Shown in pieces: positions 7,111-15,392 of a stretch of DNA of 33,453 bases. Both the position numbers and the translations under genes were made by a program. The stretch is from Gammaproteobacteria bacterium (lineage in GTDB: Bacteria; Pseudomonadota; Gammaproteobacteria; Burkholderiales; Rhodocyclaceae): the NCBI GenBank assembly GCA_029289265.1, contig JARFTX010000009.1, forward strand, positions 24,118 through 57,570, in the 5' to 3' direction. Within the stretch, counting starts at the first letter, position 1, and each line of letters starts with the position of its first letter. Below the pieces are notes generated by a model that was not told the DNA's origin, searched no databases, and was given only the letters and a program-made list of their open reading frames with translations.

Positions 7111-7992
7111 ATGAGCAGTCGAATATTGCCGGACTTTGAGCTGTTGCTGCCGCAGAGCGTCCCCGAGGCGGTCGAGCTGCTGGCGGCGCATCGTGACCGG
7201 ATCACCGTGATGGCAGGCGGCACCGACGTCATGGTCGCGATGAAGTTCGCGCAGTCGCCCGCGCAGTTGCCGGACTACCTGATGAGCCTCGAGCACGTCC
7301 CCGGACTCGCCTACGTGCTGTTCGACCCGGACAAGGGGCTGCGCATCGGCGCCAAGGCGACGATCGCCGAGCTGCTCGCGCAGGCCGAGGTGAAACAGCA
7401 CTACCGCGCGCTGTGGAACGCGGCGCGGACCTTCGCGACCGTACAGGTGCGCAACACCGCCACGGTCCTCGGCAACCTGCTGCGTGCCTCGCCCGCCGGC
7501 GACTGCAGCTGCGCGATCTACGCGATCGGCGGCACGGTCGCGCTGCAGGGGCCGGCCGGCCGCCGCGAGGTCGACATCGACGACTTCTGGCTGTCGTACG
7601 GCGTCACCGCGCGGCGCCCCGACGAGCTCGCCGTCGAGCTGATCCTGCCGCCGCCCGCGGCCGGCTCCCGCTGCGCGTTCAAGCGCATGACGCGCACCAA
7701 CGAGGATCTGGCCAAGCTCAACGTCGCGGTCCGGCTCGAGATGGCGGGCAACACCTGTGTCGATGCCCGCCTCGCGATGGGCTGCGTCGCGCCCACGCCG
7801 CTGCGGCTCACGAAGACCGAGACGCTGCTGAAGGGCCGGGAGCTCACCGCGGAGGTGCTGCAGTCCGTCGCCGCGTCGGTGCCGTGGGAGATCGACCCGA
7901 TCGACGACAAGCGTTCCACCGCCGAATACCGCAGGCAGGTGTCTGGCGTGCTGCTGAAGCGGGCGATCCAGGAAGCGTGCGGCGCCGCCTGA
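7111..7992 (+). CDS. Molybdenum hydroxylase, FAD-binding (beta/medium) subunit
   Basis: The 293-aa product is the flavin subunit of a xanthine-dehydrogenase-family enzyme. It passes electrons between the FeS subunit and FAD. MAGGTDVMVAMK (A35-D39) and TVQVRNTATVLGNLLRASPAGD, which follows directly with no insertion (about 110-131), are the two FAD-binding signatures. The CO-dehydrogenase flavoprotein C-terminal domain fills about 185-290. It resembles HcrB of 4-hydroxybenzoyl-CoA reductase in order and overall form, but lacks the roughly 40-residue insertion that holds HcrB's extra [4Fe-4S] cluster. Ring reduction by the HcrABC mechanism is therefore unlikely. An AAGGAGA site precedes the ATG. 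It is first of a three-gene operon (FAD, 2Fe-2S, Mo). The substrate is unknown. Confidence 0.88.
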   Translation: MSSRILPDFELLLPQSVPEAVELLAAHRDRITVMAGGTDVMVAMKFAQSPAQLPDYLMSLEHVPGLAYVLFDPDKGLRIGAKATIAELLAQAEVKQHYRALWNAARTFATVQVRNTATVLGNLLRASPAGDCSCAIYAIGGTVALQGPAGRREVDIDDFWLSYGVTARRPDELAVELILPPPAAGSRCAFKRMTRTNEDLAKLNVAVRLEMAGNTCVDARLAMGCVAPTPLRLTKTETLLKGRELTAEVLQSVAASVPWEIDPIDDKRSTAEYRRQVSGVLLKRAIQEACGAA

Positions 7993-8025
7993 GCGGACAC
8001 CGCCGACGAAGACGAGGAGACAAGG

Positions 8026-8544
8026 ATGAAGAACCGGGATATCACGCTCCATATCAATGGAGAGGAATGCAGGCTGAACGTGGCGGTGAACCGCACGCTG
8101 CTCGAGGTGCTGCGCGACCAGCTCGGCATGACCGAGACCAAGTACGGCTGCGGCACCGGCGAGTGCGGCGCCTGCACGGTGCTGCTCGAGGACGGCAAGG
8201 CGATCAACTCGTGCCTGACGCTCGCCGCGACGATGGACGGCAAGCGCATCACCACCGCCGCCGGGCTCTCCGATTTCGGCCGGGTCAATCACATCCAGCA
8301 GGCCTTCATCGACGAGGCGGCGATCCAGTGCGGCTACTGCACGCCGGGCATGGTCCTCAAGACCGCGAGCCTGTTGGCGACGAATCGGGACCCGTCCGAC
8401 GAGGAGATCCGCCACGCGCTGGAGGGCAACATCTGCCGCTGCACCGGCTACGAGAAGATCGTCAAGGCGGTGCGCAAGGCCGCCCGCACGATGCCGGCGC
8501 CCGCCGCGTGTGGCGCCGAGACCTGCACGGAGGTGGCGCAATGA
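8026..8544 (+). CDS. Molybdenum hydroxylase, [2Fe-2S] (gamma/small) subunit
   Basis: The 172-aa product binds two [2Fe-2S] clusters. The N-terminal plant-ferredoxin-like domain has C42, C47, C50 and C63 (YGCGTGECGACTVL ... NSC). The C-terminal four-helix domain has C102, C105, C137 and C139 (QCGYCTPGM ... GNICRCTGY). It relays electrons from the molybdenum site to the FAD subunit. Length and motifs are complete for the family; the last ~20 residues (a cysteine-containing tail, AACGAETCTEVAQ) extend beyond the usual end. The start has a GAGGAGA site. The stop overlaps the Mo-subunit ATG by 4 bp (ATGA), giving translational coupling and 1:1 production. Confidence 0.92.
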   Translation: MKNRDITLHINGEECRLNVAVNRTLLEVLRDQLGMTETKYGCGTGECGACTVLLEDGKAINSCLTLAATMDGKRITTAAGLSDFGRVNHIQQAFIDEAAIQCGYCTPGMVLKTASLLATNRDPSDEEIRHALEGNICRCTGYEKIVKAVRKAARTMPAPAACGAETCTEVAQ

Positions 8545-10922
8545 ACCGCGAGACCATCGTCGGAACCAGCGCGCCGCGCGTCGACGTCCGGGACAAGGCC
8601 ACCGGGCAGGCGCTCTACGCGGCGGACATCGACCTGCCGGGCATGTTGTACGGCAAGGTCGTGCGCTGCTGGGAGCACGCTCATGCCCGCGTCGTCCGGC
8701 TCGACCTCTCGGCGGCGGCGAAATCGCCCGGCGTCGTGCGCGTGCTGGGGCCGCAGGACGTCACCGCGAACCGCTACAACTCGTCGGTGCTCGACCTGAT
8801 GGTGTCCGAGCAGATGCACGACATGCTCGGCGACATCGAGGACCAGCGCATCTTCACCGACCACGTCAAGTTCCAGGGCGACGCGATCTGCGGAATCATC
8901 GCGAAGTCCGAGGAGGCGGCCGAGCGCGCGGCCGCCAAGGTGATCGTCGAATACGAGCCGCTGCCCGTCTATCTCACCGCGGACGCCTCGAAACAGCCCG
9001 ACGCGATCCGCTTCACGCCGGAGAAGCCGGGCAACCTCGCGTTCCAGCTGCCCGAGCCGATGTTCCCCGGCCACGCGCTGGGCGGCGGCGATGTCGAGGC
9101 GGCGATGCGTGACGCCGACCTCGTCGTCGAGGACGTCTTCTACGTGCCCAAACAGAAGCAGTGCCAGATGGAGCCGCACGCCTACATCGCCAAGCTCGAC
9201 AGCACGGGGCGGCTCAACTGCTGGACCTCGTCGCAGATGCCCAAGCTGGTGCAGGCCAAGCTGGCGAAGCTGTTCGGGCTGCCGATGAGCCTCGTCAAGG
9301 TCACGCCCACCGTCATCGGCGGCGGCTTCGGCACGCGCCTGGGCCTGATCTCCGAGCCGCAGGCCTGCGCGATGGCGATGTCGGTGCCGGGCCACGCGGT
9401 CAAGCTGCTGACGCTGCGCGAGGAAGACTGGGTGATCTCTCCCAGCCGCCATCCGGGCAAGTACTGGATGAAGATCGGCTTCCGCAAGGACGGCACGCCG
9501 CTCGCGTGCGACGCGCGCTTCGAGAACTACAAGGGCGGCTACTACCTCGACGCCTCGGGCACGGCCTTCACCGCCGGGGCGTGGTTGGGCGGCATGTACA
9601 AGTTTCCGGCGCTGCGCTACAAGGGCGAATCGTATTTCACCAACCAGGGCCTTACCGGCGCGTACCGCGGCTACGGCAATCCGCAGACCAACTTCGTGCT
9701 GGAGCAGCTCATCGACCGCGCGTGCGCGCAGATGGGCGCCGACCCGGTGGAGTGGCGCAAGCAGTGGCACAAGGGCGTCGGCGACGACGGCTGGTGTCCG
9801 GGCGTCACCTACCCGTCGTGCGCGCTCGACGAATGCCTCGACCGCGGCGCGGCGGCGATCGGCTGGAGCGAGAAGCGCCGCCAGTACGCGCATCAGAGCG
9901 GCACCGTCCGGCGCGGCGTCGGCGTCGCGGTGATGAACCACACCAGCGGCGCGATGCCGATGCTGCTCGAACACACCGCCTGCACCGTCAAGCTCAACGA
10001 GGACGCCACTGCCGAGATCCTCTTCGCCTGCTCCGACATGGGGCAGGGCTCGCACACGGCGCTGAAACAGATCGCCGCCGAAACCCTCGGCTTCCCCTTC
10101 GATCACGTGCAGCTGTCGAGCGGCACCTCGGACGTCGCCGGCTTCGACATCGGCGCGCACGCGAGCCGCACCATCTACGTCGGCGGCGCGGCGGTCAAGA
10201 AGGCCTGCGAGGACGTCCGCCGGCAACTCCTCGAGCGCGCGGGGCGGCATCTGCAAGTCTCGCCCGACGAGCTCGACATCCGCGACAAGCGCATCTTCGT
10301 CAAGGCCGATCCGGCACGCGCAATCGAGGCCGAAACCATCACGCGCGCGGGCGTCTACCACTTCATCGATCCCGCGACCGGCCAGGCGGGCGGAGAACCG
10401 GGCCAGATCCAGGGCTACGTCAGCTTCTTCGCCCCGCACAACTCGCCACCCTTCGGCGCCTCGTTCGCCGAGGTCGAAGTCGACACGGAAACCGGCGAGG
10501 TGCGGGTGCTCGAACTGGTCAACGCCCACGACATCGGCCGGGCGATCAACCCGGCCGCCGTCGAGGGCCAGCTCGAAGGCGGCATCCAGCAGGGACTCGG
10601 GTTCGTGCTGAGCGAGGAGATGTACTACGACGGCAACGGCCGCATCCTCAACAACAGCTTCACCGACTACAAGATGTTCGGTCCGTCCGACATGCCGAAG
10701 ATCACGACGATCCTCGTCGAGGACCCCGACCCGGTCGGCCCGTTCGGCGCCAAGAGCGTCGGCGAATCCGGCCTCGTGAGCCCGGTCGGCGCCGTCGCCA
10801 ACGCGATCTTCAACGCCATCGGCATCCAGTTCACCGAGGCGCCGATCACGCCGGAGAAGGTGCTGAAGGGGATACTGGAGCAGGGGGTGAGGGATTACGG
10901 GAGCATCGGGGGCGCTCACTGA
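8541..10922 (+). CDS. Molybdenum hydroxylase, molybdopterin-binding (alpha/large) subunit
   Basis: The 793-aa product has the aldehyde-oxidase/xanthine-dehydrogenase a/b hammerhead domain (about 15-145) and the Mo-cofactor domain (about 160-780). Visible family motifs are QMEPHAYIA, IGGGFGTRLG, GAYRGYGNPQ, and the C-terminal GAKSVGES with the catalytic glutamate at E742. The AYRCSFR loop of CO dehydrogenase is absent, so it is a hydroxylase/dehydrogenase rather than CODH. These enzymes insert water-derived oxygen into, or in 4-hydroxybenzoyl-CoA reductase remove hydroxyl from, aromatic or heteroaromatic rings. No Tat signal is present, so it acts in the cytosol. The GGATA element upstream of this operon also precedes the transport and DMSO-reductase-like operons, which suggests one pathway. 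Confidence 0.9.
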   Translation: MNRETIVGTSAPRVDVRDKATGQALYAADIDLPGMLYGKVVRCWEHAHARVVRLDLSAAAKSPGVVRVLGPQDVTANRYNSSVLDLMVSEQMHDMLGDIEDQRIFTDHVKFQGDAICGIIAKSEEAAERAAAKVIVEYEPLPVYLTADASKQPDAIRFTPEKPGNLAFQLPEPMFPGHALGGGDVEAAMRDADLVVEDVFYVPKQKQCQMEPHAYIAKLDSTGRLNCWTSSQMPKLVQAKLAKLFGLPMSLVKVTPTVIGGGFGTRLGLISEPQACAMAMSVPGHAVKLLTLREEDWVISPSRHPGKYWMKIGFRKDGTPLACDARFENYKGGYYLDASGTAFTAGAWLGGMYKFPALRYKGESYFTNQGLTGAYRGYGNPQTNFVLEQLIDRACAQMGADPVEWRKQWHKGVGDDGWCPGVTYPSCALDECLDRGAAAIGWSEKRRQYAHQSGTVRRGVGVAVMNHTSGAMPMLLEHTACTVKLNEDATAEILFACSDMGQGSHTALKQIAAETLGFPFDHVQLSSGTSDVAGFDIGAHASRTIYVGGAAVKKACEDVRRQLLERAGRHLQVSPDELDIRDKRIFVKADPARAIEAETITRAGVYHFIDPATGQAGGEPGQIQGYVSFFAPHNSPPFGASFAEVEVDTETGEVRVLELVNAHDIGRAINPAAVEGQLEGGIQQGLGFVLSEEMYYDGNGRILNNSFTDYKMFGPSDMPKITTILVEDPDPVGPFGAKSVGESGLVSPVGAVANAIFNAIGIQFTEAPITPEKVLKGILEQGVRDYGSIGGAH

Positions 10923-10950
10923 TCGGCGCCGAGCCGGTCTTCAGCAGTTG

Positions 10951-10974
10951 CGCGGCCGCCGTCAGGCGGCCGTG
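10951..10974 (+). terminator. GC-rich stem-loop after Mo hydroxylase operon
   Basis: CGGCCGCC (10953-10960), a GTCA loop and GGCGGCCG (10965-10972) form a perfect 8-bp stem, extendable to 10 bp with one G-U pair. It starts 28 bp after the stop and is followed by a weak T-containing tail (TGTTCGTT). It is a plausible but not canonical intrinsic terminator. Confidence 0.45.
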
Positions 10975-11296
10975 TTCGTTGAGGGTGTGGATGGGGTGGC
11001 AGTGCGGCAGGTCGGCGTGCGACGGTGCGGCAGCGATGGACTGCAAGCGACCCGCAACAGCCGTCCGGGTTTTTCGCCCGAATGACCGGAGTGCAGCGAT
11101 TACAGCCATTCGCCCCCCCGTATCGTGCGTGCGGTCACGAACTCATTGCGGTCATCGACTGGGTTCGTTCGACACTCCGCGTATCGTCTATCGACGTAGC
11201 CGCCCGCATCCAGAAGCGATAAACTGCCCAGATTTGCGGTCAACGATTCAGCCACCGCTTTTCTTCTAGCAAGCGGCGTTGCATGAGACTAGTAAG
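10975..11296. other. Non-coding junction before the methyltransferase island
   Basis: No convincing gene is seen. Composition changes from the GC-rich operon to A/T-richer DNA near 11110-11220, marking the left edge of the island. A short minus-strand frame (11109 leftwards) could be a decayed ORF but matches nothing I recognise. The promoter of the methyltransferase gene should lie within the last ~80 bp; no clear -35/-10 pair was found. Confidence 0.4.
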
Positions 11297-12577
11297 ATGA
11301 CAGCAGAAACAGGCTATGCTGGTCACAACCTAATTAGATCGGGGCGCACATCCGATCCTTCGGGGAGGTACTACACGTCCCCCGAGCTCAGCCGCTCCCT
11401 CATTGAGCGTATCAACGTCCCAAAGCCCCAACTGGTTCTCGAACTGGGCTCCGGTTCCGGTGCCTTATGCGCCGCTGCAGCAAGCCGCTGGCAAGCCGCC
11501 CGACTCATCACCGTTGATACCGACAAGAGCCCCTCCAAACGGCAGAGTGTACACAGTCTGGGCCAGACTCCACAGCACATCCACTTTGTGCACGACGCGC
11601 TCGATGAGGACCTGCCGAACAAGATCGGCGTGCGTCTGGGCACCGTTGACGTGGCAGTCTGCAATCCGCCCTATATCCGGCCGCGTTGGCGAGCCGACTT
11701 TGGCAGCATCCTCGAAGACGCTGGCCTTTCAGGAGCACTGGCCTCGTTGCACGATGCTGGAGCGGATCTGCTGTTCCTCGCGCAGAACCTTCGGCTCCTG
11801 CGCCGTAAGGGCAAGCTGGGTTTGATCCTGCCCGACGGCCTAGTTACTGCCGAACGGTTCGGTGGCGTGCGTCGTGCGCTGTTGCGCCAACATCTGATTG
11901 AGCAGGTCGTACAGTTGCCGCGAGGCGTCTTCAAAGGCACCGAAGCCCAGACCTACCTGGCCGTGCTGTCCAAGATGGCCGGAGAGACTGACCAGCTGAC
12001 GCTCCGCCAGATGGGCCCAGACGGCCAGCTAAGCTCCGCAGTCGACGTTCCGCAAGAATTCGCCGCCAAACGGATGGACTACACCTTCCATGCGCAAGCG
12101 AGCTCCGCACACCGCGTGCAAGACGGGTATCGGCGGATTCAAGTAGGCGACGCCCTGACCGATGTGATTCGCGGATCGATTTGCTCTTCCGAGATTGGGG
12201 GCTTTCCTACCGCCGTTTTTCACCTTGGCGACTTTGCTAAGCCCGATGGCGAGAACACGATTCGGATCGTGCCCAATCGTTTCTCACTCAGCGATAGTGC
12301 GGCTAGGATGATGAGCAGCAGAACTCACTTGGCATGGCCTGGTGACATCCTCCTGGCACGCGTGGGCCGCAATCTACACAACCGCCTTGCCCTGGTGGTT
12401 CACGGTCCATGCGTTATTAGCGATTGCATATTTGCGCTGCGCGCGACTGAGGAGCACCGCGAGCGGCTCTACAGGTTCCTCGAGAGTGATGCAGGCCAGC
12501 GCGCGCTGGCGACCTCGGCCCATGGTGTTGCGGCGCGCTTTTTGTCCAAGCGGAACGTGCTCGAGATCCAGTTCTGA
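11297..12577 (+). CDS. N6-adenine DNA methyltransferase with HsdS-like C-terminal specificity domain
   Basis: The 426-aa protein has a Rossmann methyltransferase core with SAM-binding motif I VLELGSGSGAL (E49-G55) and catalytic motif IV NPPY (N123-Y126), the signature of adenine-N6 methylases. From about residue 260 the sequence (VGDALTDVIRGSI ... WPGDILLARVGRNLHNR ... ISDCIFALRATEEHRERLYRFL) resembles one target-recognition half of a type I HsdS subunit. Modification and specificity are therefore in one chain. No restriction subunit follows; the neighbours are an AAA ATPase and a HEPN-like protein. ATG 11297 is preferred to an in-frame TTG at 11279, though its ribosome site is weak. G+C is lower than in the flanking metabolic genes. 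Confidence 0.85.
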   Translation: MTAETGYAGHNLIRSGRTSDPSGRYYTSPELSRSLIERINVPKPQLVLELGSGSGALCAAAASRWQAARLITVDTDKSPSKRQSVHSLGQTPQHIHFVHDALDEDLPNKIGVRLGTVDVAVCNPPYIRPRWRADFGSILEDAGLSGALASLHDAGADLLFLAQNLRLLRRKGKLGLILPDGLVTAERFGGVRRALLRQHLIEQVVQLPRGVFKGTEAQTYLAVLSKMAGETDQLTLRQMGPDGQLSSAVDVPQEFAAKRMDYTFHAQASSAHRVQDGYRRIQVGDALTDVIRGSICSSEIGGFPTAVFHLGDFAKPDGENTIRIVPNRFSLSDSAARMMSSRTHLAWPGDILLARVGRNLHNRLALVVHGPCVISDCIFALRATEEHRERLYRFLESDAGQRALATSAHGVAARFLSKRNVLEIQF

Positions 12578-12640
12578 AGACTGCTGTGCGTCATGGCTGT
12601 TGTTAACGGTTAAAGCCTCGCCGCCCGGCCCCTTGCCGAT

Positions 12641-12659
12641 TGAGCCTATCCTTGGCTCA
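12641..12659. promoter_or_regulatory. Inverted repeat TGAGCC-N7-GGCTCA before the ATPase gene
   Basis: A perfect 6-bp inverted repeat lies in the 110-bp gap between the methyltransferase and ATPase genes, followed by a further GGCTCA at 12663. It may be an operator or a small hairpin affecting expression of the ATPase/HEPN pair. It is short, so chance is possible. Confidence 0.3.
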
Positions 12660-12687
12660 GTCGGCTCACCCAACCTGTGATACACAC

Positions 12688-14451
12688 ATGAGTACTTCAG
12701 CCTTGGACGGCGCACCGTCTCTAACGCTAGACGAAGAGCGCGAGGTCGAGCAGCAATATGAAGAGCGTGCAGACCATCTGGAGCTTGCTGCATTCCCCTC
12801 CAGGACGGCGCTGACAAACGACGCGGAAGAGTGGATCCGGTCCCTGACGGGGTCAGGCGCGAAGCTGCTGGTAGGCCCGCGCGGTTGCGGCAAGACGCAC
12901 TTGATGCGCTTTGCCTTTACGCAATGCATCGCCAATCCGGATCTTCCCTTGGCGGTCTACATCAACCTGAACCGGTACTACACTCTGGAGCCCCTGCTGC
13001 GTCGTCGGCCAGAGGCCATGTCGATGTTCTACGTTTGGGTGCTCGCCAACGTCATGGTTGGCTGCCACGAGTCCATCGGGGCGTTCAAAGCACAAGGCCT
13101 CGACCTGGAGATCGACATTGACGCGCTTTTGGAGTTCAACGAGACAGAGCTGCGGGACCTGATCGGCGCGTACGAGAAGAACCAGCCTCTGAGCGCGGAA
13201 CTCGACGAGGTCGCCAGCCGGCTGACGATCGACCGAGTCAAGCAATTACTCCTCCGCAGCTCAGACACGCTCGGACGTAGGAGGATTGTGCTGCTGCTCG
13301 ACGATGCTGCGCTCACTCTGACTCCCGAGTACTTGTCTCACTTCTTCGACATCTATCGGGCGCTGAAATCTGCTCGAATCGCGCCGAAGGCGTCGGTCTA
13401 CCCGGGCACTACGGAATACGGCCCCAACTTCCACGCGGGGCACGAGGCTGACACGATTTTCGTCTGGAAGCGCGTCACTGACCAAGACTACCTGCCTTTC
13501 ATGCTGGACATTGGCGCAAAGCGCTTTCCAGACATGTTCTCGGTTCCTGAGGACATCCGAGAGCTACTCGCCTACTGTGCCTTTGGGGTTCCCCGCGCGT
13601 TCATGACGCTGGTCCGAAGCTACCTGAAGAACGCGAAGCGCCATGGTACGGCCCAGAGCGCTTTCAACGTCACCATCGACGAGTTTCTAGATGACCGCGT
13701 ACGCGAATACTTGACGCTAAAAGACAAGAAGCCCCAGTTCTCCAGCATCGTTAGCGTCGGCAAGCAGCTTCTAGACAAAATGGTTGAAGCGGTCTATGAG
13801 GCCAACCAACTTCTGCTCGAAAGCACGACACGCCAGTTGTACATCGGAATTGATGCGTCGGGCATCAATGACAAGCCGTACGTGCAGCGCATGCTCCTAC
13901 TGCTTCAAGAAGCTGGCATGGTTTACGCAGTCTCAGGTGTCTCCCACGGCGATCGCGACTACGTGAGACTTGTACCCCATCTGGCAGCTGTGCAGGCACG
14001 TCGCGCCTTCGCGAAGAAGGGCGGCTTCTCGGCGAGATTTGCGGTCGAAATGCTGTCCCGTCCTGACGAGAAGCATCCCGTGCGTCGATCGATGTCCACT
14101 CTGCTCGATTCGCCCACGCTTGAAGCACTGTGCCTGGACCTTCCGAACTGCCTTAGCTGCCAGACCAAGCGCGTGGAAGGCGCCAAATACTGCTTCAACT
14201 GTGGGGAGAAGCTCACTGACGAATCGACGTACGACAGGCTCATGCTGACGCGACTAGCCGATGTGCCGGGGTTAACGCCATGGCAACGAGAAAAACTCAG
14301 CAGCTCGGACACGTTGCCGCAGACGGTTGGCGAGTTTATCGCACTGCAAGACCCAGGCACGACGCTGCGCACGATTCATCGCGTTGGCCAAGTGCGTGCC
14401 AAGACCATCATTGGTGCAGTTCAAGCTTTTCTTGACGAGTACCTGTCGTGA
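12688..14451 (+). CDS. ORC/CDC6-like AAA ATPase with zinc ribbon and C-terminal helix-hairpin-helix
   Basis: The 587-aa protein starts with a P-loop ATPase: Walker A GPRGCGKTHL (G63-T70) and Walker B IVLLLDDAAL (D205, D206). The large helical insert and lid are like those of ORC/CDC6-type AAA ATPases seen in defence loci. A winged-helix-like region (about 340-450) follows. A zinc ribbon has C488, C491, C502 and C505. The last ~60 residues hold a helix-hairpin-helix-like segment (IHRVGQVRAKTIIGAV) typical of sequence-independent DNA binding. Together these suggest an ATP-driven DNA sensor or loader. An alternative TTG start at 12640 would add 16 residues. The stop overlaps or abuts the HEPN-like gene, so the pair is co-translated. 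Confidence 0.8.
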   Translation: MSTSALDGAPSLTLDEEREVEQQYEERADHLELAAFPSRTALTNDAEEWIRSLTGSGAKLLVGPRGCGKTHLMRFAFTQCIANPDLPLAVYINLNRYYTLEPLLRRRPEAMSMFYVWVLANVMVGCHESIGAFKAQGLDLEIDIDALLEFNETELRDLIGAYEKNQPLSAELDEVASRLTIDRVKQLLLRSSDTLGRRRIVLLLDDAALTLTPEYLSHFFDIYRALKSARIAPKASVYPGTTEYGPNFHAGHEADTIFVWKRVTDQDYLPFMLDIGAKRFPDMFSVPEDIRELLAYCAFGVPRAFMTLVRSYLKNAKRHGTAQSAFNVTIDEFLDDRVREYLTLKDKKPQFSSIVSVGKQLLDKMVEAVYEANQLLLESTTRQLYIGIDASGINDKPYVQRMLLLLQEAGMVYAVSGVSHGDRDYVRLVPHLAAVQARRAFAKKGGFSARFAVEMLSRPDEKHPVRRSMSTLLDSPTLEALCLDLPNCLSCQTKRVEGAKYCFNCGEKLTDESTYDRLMLTRLADVPGLTPWQREKLSSSDTLPQTVGEFIALQDPGTTLRTIHRVGQVRAKTIIGAVQAFLDEYLS

Positions 14452-14453
14452 CC

Positions 14454-15392
14454 ATGAGCAAGAACGCCATGAGCCTGTTGGAAACTATCACGCCCTTTCC
14501 GGCACCAACTGCAACGAAGTTAGATACGGCCAAGTGGTTCGATGCAACGCACGTGCCAATAGTCGAGTCGCCAATCGACGAGTTCCGCCGAAATCTTGCT
14601 GAGATCAACAAGCTGTACCTGCAGGCAGAACAGCGCAGTGACTACGTGCCAATGCTCGGGTCACTGGTTTACCTGGGCATGGTTTCAGCAGCAGAAGGCT
14701 ATTTCAGATCGTTGCTGCGGCGCCTGATTCGTCAAGACACAGCGTGTGAAGCTAATGCCGCAACGCGGACGGTGACATATGGCGCCGCGATCCATCATGA
14801 ACCCGCGCTGCTTCCTGAGTCCCTCTTCGAAGGCGTCTCGCTCGCATCAGCCAAGAACGTCTTTAGTGAACTGCGCTCTCTGTGCGGAATCCAGGTTCCT
14901 GATTCGCTTCAGCAGTTGTTCCAGAACTTTGAGGCGATCAGCCAAGTGCGCCATTGTGGCATTCATAGATTCGGCAAACTCGGCAGCCAGCAGGCCCTCC
15001 GACTCGGGATTGACCTGCATAAACCACTGCTCGAGAAACCGTTGGCCCTTCAGGTTAAACAGCTACAAGAGATCGCTGACGCGCTCCAGGCGTTGATTCA
15101 TGCTGTCAACTCGCTGTGTTTCTTCGAAATCCTGAAAAGAACACATATGGCTGGCCCAACCGGTCGAGAAAAGGAGAAGCTGTATCAGGAGGCTTGGCAG
15201 CAGGACTGGGAGGCAGACAAGGTGAGATTCACCATGTATTACGACATTTTCGCGTCGACGAGCAAGCCTGATCCCTCAGCCCCCGTCAAGGACGTCTACG
15301 ATGCGTTCATGGCTTTCGTAAACAACTACGACCTTGCGCCGAAGAAGTCCAAAGCCGCAGTTTCGCCCGCGGCGCCGGTCAATACCGCCTGA
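14454..15392 (+). CDS. HEPN-like candidate RNase, third gene of the methyltransferase-ATPase module
   Basis: The 312-aa protein is almost wholly helical with no signal peptide. The centre has a long amphipathic helix (YLGMVSAAEGYFRSLLRRLI) and then, about 85 residues later, FEAISQVRHCGIHRFGKLG. Here R166-x4-H171 fits the R-x4-6-H active site of HEPN ribonucleases, in the usual context of a helix followed by HR(D/F)G. HEPN proteins cut RNA as dimers and serve as toxins or abortive-infection effectors. No database family was recognised beyond this motif. The ATG at 14454 is 3 nt after the ATPase stop; a GTG at 14448 would overlap it. The C-terminus is a low-complexity Lys/Ala/Pro tail. Effector function is inferred from motif and neighbours. 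Confidence 0.65.
   Translation: MSKNAMSLLETITPFPAPTATKLDTAKWFDATHVPIVESPIDEFRRNLAEINKLYLQAEQRSDYVPMLGSLVYLGMVSAAEGYFRSLLRRLIRQDTACEANAATRTVTYGAAIHHEPALLPESLFEGVSLASAKNVFSELRSLCGIQVPDSLQQLFQNFEAISQVRHCGIHRFGKLGSQQALRLGIDLHKPLLEKPLALQVKQLQEIADALQALIHAVNSLCFFEILKRTHMAGPTGREKEKLYQEAWQQDWEADKVRFTMYYDIFASTSKPDPSAPVKDVYDAFMAFVNNYDLAPKKSKAAVSPAAPVNTA

Noticed and set aside
7111-10922. Naming the operon hcrBCA (4-hydroxybenzoyl-CoA reductase)
   Set aside because: The FAD subunit lacks the cysteine-rich insertion for the additional [4Fe-4S] cluster, so only the broader xanthine-dehydrogenase family can be supported.
10846-11109. 87-aa minus-strand frame downstream of the Mo hydroxylase
   Set aside because: It overlaps the 3' end of the Mo subunit gene, has no ribosome site and no recognisable similarity.
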